Shown: positions 7,291 to 14,953 of the stretch, one piece after another | Position numbering within the stretch: the stretch's first letter is position 1 | How the letters are laid out: the number at the start of each line of letters is the position of its first letter | From: Circinella minor | Lineage: Eukaryota; Mucoromycota; Mucoromycetes; Mucorales; Lichtheimiaceae | Direction of reading: 5' to 3' | DNA length: 14,953 nt | Assembly (NCBI GenBank): GCA_016758965.1 | Contig: JAEPRB010000088.1 | Coordinates: 1 to 14,953 of the forward strand | The notes under the pieces: model-generated | Databases searched by the model: none | What the model saw: only the letters and a program-made list of their open reading frames with translations | What the model was told of the DNA's origin: nothing | Position numbers and translations under genes: made by a program

Positions 7291-10200
7291 TTACAGTAAA
7301 CCAACGTTGCCGACTATAATAGTTTTAGGTACCATTTTGGGGTAAATGTAATAATTACGATGAGTTACATTGTCAGTTATCGATACAGTGGTCAACGGCA
7401 TGCTTAAAATACCAGCATGGCTTCTGATTGCTTCTACTTCAACAACGTTACGTTTATCACCAGTATGACCTATCGTGTATGGGCCACACGGACAACCAGC
7501 ACTATTAAGATCCACGCCATTAAGAATGTCTACAAAACACAACATTTGTTTTTTGCCTACCAATGAAAATAAATGGTTAAATCTATTATCTACTCTTTTA
7601 GCAAACATGTTCAACTTTACCGTTATATTCATGCACAAAGTACATGATAACTTCCCCAAAAAATGTCTGGACTTGCAGATCCACTGGAGCATTGCGCCTG
7701 GCTTTTTTTATGTCCACTTCTATATCCATCTTAACAAAATGACATAGTTTATCCGTCTTCCTCTTCGTCTTAATTGCATCATACACTGTTTCATTCCTAT
7801 AAAGTCTTCGCCCTACTATAATGTTGTCAGTAATATCATCATAATTGATGATATGGTTAGGGAACTTTCGTCTCCAAAATTTCACCAGATAATGTCTTAA
7901 GTTGATATCAATGTAATTATCAACACTACTTTCAAAATAATTCCACAGCTGTGTATTATCATCCCCTTCATAATTGCAATTGATTGAGTACGCTGTTGCT
8001 GGTTGTTGTTCATCATCTACATCCTCTTCGGGCCCTTCTTTATCCTCTAACAGCGAGTTATAGTATCTGCATGCCTGCTGACAACGAAGTATGTTGCCAG
8101 CATTGACTCCTGGGTTTTTTTGTGATTTTATGCGTTTTTTAAAGAATCCTACATATATTATATTAATATTTTATTATACATTTGTATATATACACTTAAA
8201 ATTTTGCAGAATGTTGATTTACCTATGGCTCGCTCCATGGATCGTGCACTGATGCAACGAGGTGGTCCAAGCAACTTCACAATTTCAGGTATATGCTAAA
8301 GATAATGTATGTTCGAGGAATACATGTTCACTGGAACAGCATCGTGCATATACTGGTGCCATTGAACGAAAGAGCTACAATCACTCATTAGTTAATATAA
8401 TATTAAATATTTATATAAGTAAATCTACTGTAACTAAATATCATACCTTTCCATCTTTATGAGGTCGTCTTCCGATATTTTCCAAGATAATGCTATGGCA
8501 CATCCTGTTACCAATGAAACTACTAGTGCATCAACAACAGCCTTTGCTTGCTCAACCCCAAGTTGTAATTCAAGCATGTCACAAACCATCGTTGGGACAA
8601 CAAACAACAAGAAGCAAATCCAATCTACCGATCTCATATTACCAGGTTTTGTATAATAATCTATAGGTCCAGTAAGTCATAGTCATAAATATAACAAAAA
8701 ATAATTTACCCAACTTACTTCTAAAGTCGCCTTCAAATATGGATGATGGCATCGTATTGGCAGAGGATTCAACAGAGCTTCCAATAATTTGTCTTTTTGA
8801 TGTGCCCAGTTCAAATGATGTAGTAGAATTCTTAAAGGAGCCACTAATCATTTCCCATACACGCGTAGACACATTTGCGCCAATCAAATGCATTTCATCC
8901 AAACCAAAGAACGATGCACTATGAAAGCTTTCTAGCTCTGCAAACTTTGTTTTTTTCTTTATCGAAAAGGCCTATATTATAGATCAATACAATTGTTCCA
9001 TTTCACAACAGTTGTCAAACACTTACTGGAGCACCATCTATAAATTGTCCAATATCTCGAAATTGTGGAAGAACGTTGCGAGAGCCTCGAAAGTAATTAC
9101 CATTTCCAGCGCCTTCAGGACTTACTGCATTAATGGTTCGGATAGGACATATCCGGCATCCATATAAAGCTCTGTATGAATGATAGACAAGTTCTTGAAC
9201 CGCTACTATGTCACCGCTTGTGAGCATTAAATGAACATTCAAGCGAAACAAACCACTAGAGCACTTGACTTCTAGTCCAGCTTTCTGAAGTTTACGCAGT
9301 TCTATAAATAATGGTTCAAGAAAATTGTCCATTGATTTCGGTTTGACCAGTAATATGCAGACTTGGATCATATTTTCATTTTTGTATCTACAGTCAACAA
9401 TGAGTTAATATGGCAACTTTTTTAGATCAGAATTTGTTAATCTTACCATTCTTTTGGTGGAAGGTTCAAAATAATGATATTGAATATTGTCATATTGGTT
9501 TTACTCTTGCGAAAAGGTGTAAATCCATCAATGAACAAAGTTATGGCGATATCCAAATTTCCATTGAATAAACTTCTTCGGGTTTTATAGACATCACCAT
9601 CAAAAAAATCTTCTCGTACTCCTGGTTCTTCGCTTTCACGGTTGGACAACGTCATCAAGTGTTCTCGCTTCGAATCACTTGCAATTAATGCTGCTAATTG
9701 CTGAGCCAATGGCATGTATAGCATTGACGATACAGCCTGCAAGTTGGGCAAATTGGTTGTTTTATACCGTTGTAAACCACATGAACATGCAACAGATATA
9801 TAATCCGTGTATAAGCGGCAACCATTTGGACAATAGTCGTAATAAACTGGCTTAACAGGGTACATTTCTGTGATTTTTGTTTCCGCCATATGTTTCGACA
9901 GAATCGGTTTTCCAGCTATATAGCTCGGTCATGAGTAACAAATTAAACATAATAGCTATGATCCCACGTTATATTCTTACCTAGTTTTTTGCTGGTTAGG
10001 CAATCGTTGACAAACTTCAAGATCTGTGCATATGCATCATCAGTGATGTTTTTTTCTTGTATAATCTGATACAACTCAACGCTTCGCTTGAGCTGTTCAT
10101 CAAATTCTCTGATTGGAGGGACACTGCATTTGACAGGCTCTCCATCATTATTCGTCATTATAATTGAAGATTGATTTTCGTAATGTGCTTCAAAAATTCC

Positions 10201-10875
10201 TTCTTCATTGTTGTTATTAATGATGTTATCTTCCATTTCGTTATCGTGGTCAATATCCATCATATCATTAGCCAGGGCAGAAAGACTTTCGTCATCATTA
10301 TCACCTGTGGATACTTGTAACTGATCATTGCTTAACGATTCTGGAGATGAGACAGTCACACTAGCATTATCAACATCGAGAATAGTGTTGCTGTTGTTAT
10401 CCATATTATCCATATTATTATCATTCTCCCACAAAAAATCGTCATCATAGTAGTCATACATGCTCTCTGCAACATTTGACACATTGTTGTTCACCATAGG
10501 TTCATTCATACTTAAAGCCAATGAGTCATGAGTCATATCGAACGAAGTGGTCGAAATGCTAGTAGGTACAGACGGTCCTGGTAAACTGACGTTTCGCGTA
10601 CTTCTCCTTTGTCGTTTCTTTGGAGGAACGGGATTGTTGGGATCGGCGTAGGGATTCTTTTCACATTCATTATCTTCATGTTGTTTCAGATTCGCAGTAA
10701 AAATAGGTTGTCTGCACCAAAAATAATCTTTTGTCTTTACACGCATTGTAGTTGAAGAAATCGCAGTAGGTATAGTGTCCTGGTTGATTAAAGTTATAAA
10801 TAAAGTTAGTAAAGCACAGTAATTATTGAAATACTCTTTCTTAAGTATTTGAGGTCTGCCAAGGTGATATACCAT
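7291..10875 (-). pseudogene. Tnp2-family (Transposase_21-like) transposase, 7 exons, with stops
   Basis: Exons (high to low): 10875 or 10746-9981, 9915-9447, 9387-9027, 8971-8719, 8660-8447, 8374-8223, 8148-7291; phases agree across all GT-AG introns. About 1,015-1,025 codons counted from ATG 10746. Order: a degenerate zinc-finger-like start (YFWCRQP...QHEDNE), basic PKKRQRR, an Asp/Asn-rich linker, a Cys cluster (CPNGC...CSC, about 284-301), FIDGFTPF (about 383-390, first catalytic-type Asp), LPP-KE, SGDIVAVQEL (Asp about 471), YGCRIC, FFGLDEMHLIG (about 553-563), RSVDW, and near the C-terminus HIPEIVKLLGP...ARSMERAIG. These are Tnp2 landmarks of CACTA transposases, which cut and join element ends in the nucleus. 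Damage: TGA formed across exons 2/3 where the family has Arg (CGA to TGA fits); TAG at 8296-8298; a frame shift near 7600. An intron-like segment (10780-10834) suggests the start is 10746. Confidence 0.8.
10780..10834 (-). other. Candidate 55-nt 5'-leader intron of the transposase gene
   Basis: On the minus strand: GTATTTC, then a perfect TACTAAC branch site, then CAACCAG. Its length is not a multiple of three, and splicing puts ATG 10875 out of frame with a stop soon after. So it fits a leader intron, with translation starting at ATG 10746 (MRVKTKDYFW). If it is not spliced, the frame from 10875 stays open. Confidence 0.5.
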
Positions 10876-10954
10876 TTACGCGTCATAACATCTGAATGGT
10901 ATAGTACTTTTTTGTTTACAAATTTTAATTGCTAACTTTACTTTCTTTTTTATC
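10876..10954. promoter_or_regulatory. Divergent 79-bp intergenic promoter region
   Basis: Separates the upstream transposase ATG (minus, 10875) from the companion ATG (plus, 10955). It must hold, or overlap, both promoters. No clear TATA box; a T/A-rich core with a pyrimidine-rich stretch precedes the plus-strand ATG. The ATCCTGT terminal motif is absent. If the transposase starts at 10746, the shared region is 208 bp. Confidence 0.5.
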
Positions 10955-12365
10955 ATGACTGTACCTAGAGCCAATGAACAACCCCAGCCTACCTCCCAGG
11001 CTCCTCATCAGCATCCTGGAGCATCATTTGCTCAGTTGATGAACCAACCGATGTACCATCCATTCGGTCCAACTCTGTCGCCATCCAGCGAAGCCATCAT
11101 AATGGGAAGACTGGATAGCATCCAAGGCGAGATGACTTCCATAAGTCAAGCCATTAGTAGATTGCAGGAAACTGTTAATCTACTAGTAGAACGTCAAGGA
11201 CAGCAAGGTGTGGCAAGTGGCCAAGACAGAGCTGAAAGTGACGACGAAGCTGACGAGTTGCCGTTGGACTTCGTGCGCCAGCCTCGCACCACCACAGGCA
11301 AGGTAAGGAACTCAACAAAGTCTGACGTTGAAGCCGCTATCTTACCATTGGTCGATGGGAATGTCAAAGAGCAGCAAAAGAAACTGGCTGGTATTAATAA
11401 ACATGTCGATACAGCCATTGGTAGAATGAAAATGATGGTGCCAAGGAACAAGGTGCCTCACTCTTGAACATCGCAAGATCGGTCAGTTCGTGATGCGATT
11501 ATAAAACTGTTACTTGACTTGGTGTCCAAGAGTCATCCCTTCGTCCCTCTCGACGCATGTGAGAAGAACTGGATTGCACGCCACTTCCTCGTGCAGAAGG
11601 GGAATAATATCCACACGCGAGATGATGATGAGGATAGGTTAGTAATTTTAAAAAGGAGTCTAATAATGTATAATAAGTTGATAGTTTGGGAATGAATTGT
11701 TACAAATACTTACTTCATCATGTTTTTTACAATATAGCGTGGTGGTGACTAATGAGTCTCGACAAAGGTAACCCATTTACATCTATATATTACTAAAAAA
11801 ATAAAAGATATATAATTCTAACTATACTTATATTTTAAAGGGATGAGGTCACTGGATCAACAGGAGGCACCATGTCGCACTGTTCTTCCTTGCAATCTAG
11901 GGAGATTGTACGCCAGTTCTCGGTTCCGGGCATTAGGTAATATATATATATAGCTATGTACTGAATGAACAAATGTTAAAATGTCTCTAATATCAAAATA
12001 TAACTTATAGTCCTTCTGTTTCCCGTCCTGCTGCTCTCCCTCCTGCTCTTACACGGGAAGTATCAATGTATGGTTTTTTAATATGTTTATTATCTCTCAT
12101 TAATGTCTCTCTCATAGCTCTGACTTTTCATTTATATATTAGGCATTCCGTCGGCACTGGTGACAATGCCAGTACCAACAGCAGCACCACCCACAGGTAC
12201 GTTTTTCATATATGTATTTAATGGATGAATTATATAGTAATACCTGCACAATTTATCAATGTAAATTTTTTGAACAATAATTATTAACCTATTTTATATA
12301 GCACCACCACCACGGTAAGTGGCAGGAAGAGAATGTTGGGCAACAACAACAACAACAGAAGATAA
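10955..12365 (+). CDS. Transposon companion protein, 6 exons (possible subterminal-repeat-binding accessory)
   Basis: Exons: 10955-11637, 11738-11767, 11841-11936, 12011-12067, 12143-12196, 12302-12365; every exon leaves phase 2 and rejoins in frame, which strongly supports the model. Protein: Pro/Gln-rich start (MTVPRANEQPQPTSQAPHQH), a predicted coiled coil at about 46-80 (GRLDSIQGEM...LLVER), an acidic patch, a helical block (DAIIKLLLDLV, WIARHFLVQKGNN), then a Ser/Thr/Gly-rich tail made of tiny exons, ending with SGRKR, poly-Asn and RR. An in-frame TGA at 11465-11467 interrupts exon 1, yet the same frame continues cleanly. A 57-nt GT-AG segment (11421-11477) would remove it without a frame change, giving 308 residues instead of 327. 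That segment is less A/T-rich than the other introns, so a true nonsense mutation remains possible. No known domain; its position suggests a TnpA-like partner of the transposase. Confidence 0.68.
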
Positions 12366-12392
12366 AGAACTGGTTGAATTTGAAACCAATTA

Positions 12393-12398
12393 AATAAA
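12393..12398 (+). terminator. AATAAA polyadenylation signal of the companion gene
   Basis: A canonical AATAAA lies 28 nt after the stop codon of the companion gene and is followed by T-rich sequence. Confidence 0.6.
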
Positions 12399-12810
12399 GA
12401 GTGTTTTTATTTTAATCTTCTTTTATCACTACTGCCATGATGTGGGAAATCAATACCTTCTATGATATTTGGTTATTTTAATAAAAGTAGGAAATAAAAA
12501 CAGACAAGGTATGAAATCCTTTGAGACTTTGTTATATATCTTTAATAATAATTTTAAAACTAGAAATAAAGTTATTTCTTTAAAATAATATTTACAACCC
12601 GTATTTATATGTTTTCTATTCTATGAGTTATGGGGCTTGGTTAATTGAATGATGTAGGGGATTGATATTAAAGTTGGGTACTTGGGATTAGTCATTAATA
12701 TTGAGAAGGTTACTATAGCTACTGTTCTGAAGTATATTGGGCTTAGCCATAATACTCTCTTTTATTCTTTAATTTAAGTTGACGAGGCGCAGGGCATCGT
12801 TATGCGATTT

Positions 12811-12908
12811 TACTCAGTTTCCTTTTTAGAATTGAGTTATGTTCACGTCTGTATTTTAAATATGATTTCTTATTTCATCTGAGGTGAAGAGATAATGTTC
12901 TTATAATA
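12811..12908 (-). repeat. Dispersed repeat, copy B (inverted partner of 5893-5994)
   Basis: Reverse complement aligns to 5893-5994. This copy is inside the transposon while copy A is outside, so the pair is not part of the element's own ends. It probably reflects a separate mobile family, such as an LTR fragment nested in the element. Confidence 0.75.
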
Positions 12909-13314
12909 CAACACCTTCTTTTTTTTTTCGTTATTCGTGGCAAAAGGGTGGAACTAATTAATATTCTTTAAATTAGAATCATTAATATATTATTAATATT
13001 TTATATAGTAAAACTATGTAATTATCTTTTTTTGATAAAGGGTGGTAACATTTTTAGTAAAATCACAGCATAATATTATGTATATTAAATTTATATGGAT
13101 GTTTTGATTATAGTAATAAAAAAAAACAACAAAAAAAAATTTTGTGCTAAAAATAAAATAAATTTTTCATTTGGAATACATCAGCTATAATAGAGACCTA
13201 TATTGTATGTAGTTTAAGATTGGTCAATATGAGGACACAGATATGATATTGATTGTATGTTTCTAGCCAATGAGTATTGGCACTGCGGCCATTAAATTCA
13301 AGCTAATTGTAACG

Positions 13315-13400
13315 CAAAAATCCTGTGAATTAGAGATTTCCATAGGATTTTACAGGATTATCCTTTTCCACAGGATTTCACAGGATTCTACAGAATTTTT
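13315..13400 (-). repeat. Right subterminal repeat array
   Basis: Three exact ACAGGAT motifs (13352, 13370, 13380), a CATAGGAT-type variant and one direct ATCCTGT (13320-13326). They mirror the left array and run into the terminal repeat. Confidence 0.75.
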
Positions 13401-13412
13401 TTTATGGTGATA
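13390..13412 (-). repeat. Right terminal inverted repeat of the transposon
   Basis: Reads TATCACCATAAAAAAAAT on the minus strand; 22 of 23 positions match 6550-6572, the single difference being TTCTGT for TCCTGT. Confidence 0.88.
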
Positions 13413-13414
13413 TA

Positions 13415-14432
13415 GATTTCTATAATGTTTTTAGCACTTATAGGCCTGCTAGTACTAATGTTTTATGTAGCTATGATGTACATGATTAAGTAGCAAAGAA
13501 AAATAAGGTTGATAGTAAAGCTAGTCACAATATAAATAGCAATCAAGATTATCATAATATTAAGAAAAAGGGTGCTAATTTGCTATGAAGAGATATCAAA
13601 TACTACAAAAACTTGTTTGTATTAATGAAATTTCATGGATGGGGTAAATAAAGAAAAAACCACAATGCACACTAATAGATAAGTACATTACTATCTTATT
13701 TAGAAGATATACCGTTTCTAATATTTTTCATAAGTCTGCTAGAGCACCTAGAATTGACATCCAAATGATCCACGAATAGGTCTCAAATGACAGTGACTTT
13801 GGTCTAGGAAAATTTGCAAAAGTCGCTGTAGGAAAAAAAGGTACAATAAGTTGAAACTATCAGTGATGGCGGACAAGCATATCAATAATTCAATAAAAGA
13901 AGGAGGTATCAATTGTCAGTACCCATTCATAGTGATCATGGGATTTGATATTATTGTTCTAACAATGGAATTTGTTGAAGACGTTAGAGAAGACGTACGT
14001 TGGCTATGTAATTAAAAAGAATCAACCTTGTTCTTTTCCAATCACAAAAAAAAGGGTCATTAGTTGAAGAGAACCACATGATTGAAAACATTATCGACAT
14101 CATTGATCAGGGAAAGATACAGTAGTGGCTTGAATTAATAATCTTTAACATTACTTAGTACCTATTGTGGACTATTTGCAAACTAATAAGTATTAATTTA
14201 TATTTATTTTAGAGATTAGTCAACTTGATCAAAAAATCTAAATAATTGATGCTCCAGAAGAAAAAAAAAGATAAAATTTGATTACTCAGTATACTAGCTG
14301 TAAAATAATAGCAATAGTGTTGAACTTGTAGAAGAAAAAGATAATATTGAAATAGAAAGTGTTATCGCTAGTACTAAAGAAAAACAATATCACAAATCTG
14401 ACAGTGATTATAATGAAGATAAGGATGTTTAG
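13415..14432 (+). pseudogene. Decayed protein-coding remnant in three frames, unknown family
   Basis: Successive plus-strand segments with normal-looking amino-acid use: 13415-13588 (YRPASTNV, then KVDSKASHNINS after TAA 13487); 13585-13854 (KRYQILQKLVCINEISWM, HKSARAPRIDIQMI, SDFGLGKFAKVAVGKKG, with TAA 13645 and TAG 13777); 13866-14015 (MADKHINNSIKEGG, YPFIVIMGFDIIVLTMEFVE); and 14304-14432 (acidic VELVEEKDNIEIES, SDSDYNEDKDV). The frame moves from segment to segment and no splice sites join them, so this reads as one old gene broken by stops and indels. It starts immediately outside the right terminal repeat and may have extended further left before the insertion. I do not recognise the family. 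Confidence 0.45.
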
Positions 14433-14904
14433 TAAAAAGAGAGTCAATAGTATATGACAGTTAATTGTAAAAAAAGTTATATAATATTGCTATACACTTA
14501 TAGGTAATGTATAATTAAAGGAAAAGATAATACTACGTACTTATTATAAACTAAACCCAGATTTATAGAGCTACCAGATCAATTTAGGGTGCACATAGTA
14601 GAATTTAAAAGCAATAGTAAAAGTTAAAATAGGAGTGCAGTAACAAAACTTGTTTTTATTAATTTGAACTAGTTGTTTATTTATATCATGAAGTCTTTGT
14701 AAGGTACATACATTTTAGAATCGAATTTTTCTTTTTTATCTATTTTCAATCGCCTACTTATAAATAAAAACAACTAAATCCAAAATGAAAACTAACCCAC
14801 AAAAATGAAAGATACAACTATAGAGAACAGTATTTTGGGTTTGGGTCTGAAAAATTAAGATTGGGTCTTGAATTAATTTTGGCTTGGGACTGAAAAAATT
14901 ACAT
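14433..14904. other. AT-rich non-coding
   Basis: No frame or structure stands out until about 14835, where GGGTTTGGGTCTG and TTGGGTCTTG-type words recur just before the terminal hairpin. Confidence 0.35.
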
Positions 14905-14944
14905 GGTATTTTGCAGCGGCGACATAGAAACCGCTGAAAATACC
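14905..14944. repeat. Long hairpin at the window edge, possible repeat end
   Basis: GGTATTTTGCAGCGG (14905-14919) pairs with CCGCTGAAAATACC (14931-14944), leaving one bulged G and an 11-nt loop. GGTATT starts again at 14948, so the motif continues beyond the window. The G+C-rich stem core is unlike its surroundings. Confidence 0.65.
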
Positions 14945-14953
14945 TGTGGTATT

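Larger units (their letters stand above)
12366..13314. other. Companion-gene 3' side and right internal non-coding region
   Basis: Contains the polyadenylation signal just after the companion stop and copy B of the dispersed repeat. GGGTGGTAACA at 13041-13051 reads TGTTACC on the minus strand, like an LTR start, but no matching end was found. No coding frame is supported. Confidence 0.4.
6552..13410. mobile_element. CACTA/CMC-type (Tnp2) DNA transposon, about 6.86 kb, two divergent genes
   Basis: Defined by matching terminal inverted repeats (TCACCAT...ATGGTGA), a TA on both outer edges, and inverted subterminal ATCCTGT arrays. It contains a Tnp2-like transposase on the minus strand and a companion gene on the plus strand. 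The layout (two genes, short CAC-type termini, subterminal motif arrays) matches plant En/Spm (CACTA) elements and their Plavaka-like fungal relatives. CACTA elements usually duplicate 3 bp; a 2-bp TA is known in the Mirage branch of the same superfamily. The coding regions are visibly richer in G+C than the flanks, which fits a mobile origin. This copy is structurally complete, but its transposase is damaged. Family assignment rests on motif recognition only. Confidence 0.82.

Noticed and set aside
7475..7747. Plus-strand 90-codon frame
   Set aside because: Antisense to the last transposase exon, which has family motifs upstream and phase-matched splicing.
8262..8924. Plus-strand frames at 8262-8462, 8459-8656 and 8739-8924
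   Set aside because: Antisense shadows of transposase exons 4 to 6.
11194..11451. Minus-strand 85-codon frame
   Set aside because: Shadow of exon 1 of the companion gene.
12530..13051. Full LTR ending in GGTAACA and containing repeat copy B
   Set aside because: The left end TGTTATATATC does not mirror the right end and no target duplication is present.
6550..13412. Tc1/mariner assignment based on the TA flanks
   Set aside because: The encoded transposase has Tnp2 landmarks (FxDGF, YGCRIC, DEMH) and the element is far larger than Tc1/mariner; TA flanks also occur in the Mirage branch of the CMC superfamily.
13424..13492. Short hydrophobic frame starting MFLALIGLLVLM
   Set aside because: Only about 22 codons and overlaps a more protein-like frame; likely chance.

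Overview
The window looks like a piece of an AT-rich, gene-poor, repeat-rich fungal nuclear genome, most likely Mucoromycota (Mucorales or a close relative). The reasons are genes split by many short GT-AG introns (about 45-100 nt), a 9-exon gene whose C-terminal half resembles a multicopy Mucorales family, and a Tnp2-type transposase of the early-diverging-fungus kind. No tRNA, rRNA, CRISPR or bacterial-type operon was found.

Layout. 177-2260 (-): a 9-exon gene of about 495 codons with a PD-(D/E)XK-like signature (Pro-Asp, then Glu-x-Lys). It carries two frameshifts and one or two in-frame stops, so it is probably a pseudogene. 2438-3004: a likely solo LTR (TGTTACG...CGTAACA). 3005-4935: AT-rich non-coding DNA with a 26-bp imperfect palindrome, a (TA)n run and a three-way-junction inverted repeat. 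4936-5400 (+): the remains of a gene for a Gln/Tyr-rich tandem-repeat protein. 5401-6549: non-coding, with small palindromes and one copy of a dispersed repeat (5893-5994) whose inverted partner is at 12811-12908.

6552-13410 is the main object: a complete, roughly 6.9-kb DNA transposon of the CACTA/CMC (Tnp2) type. It is bounded by near-perfect 23-bp terminal inverted repeats and a TA on each side. Inside are subterminal arrays of an ATCCTGT motif, a 7-exon Tnp2 transposase on the minus strand (about 1,015-1,025 codons) and a divergent 6-exon companion gene on the plus strand (about 308-327 codons). The two start codons are only 79 bp apart. By analogy with plant CACTA elements, the transposase would cut the ends and the companion could bind the subterminal repeats; that role is inference. 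The transposase has a TGA created at an exon junction, a TAG in exon 6, and a frameshift or 31-nt micro-intron in exon 7, so this copy is probably no longer autonomous.

13415-14432 (+): broken coding fragments in three successive frames, starting right beside the element. The window ends (14905-14944) in a strong GGTATTTT/AAAATACC hairpin, perhaps the end of another repeat. Exon borders were read by eye from splice motifs and frame continuity. Family calls rest on remembered family features, not on searches.
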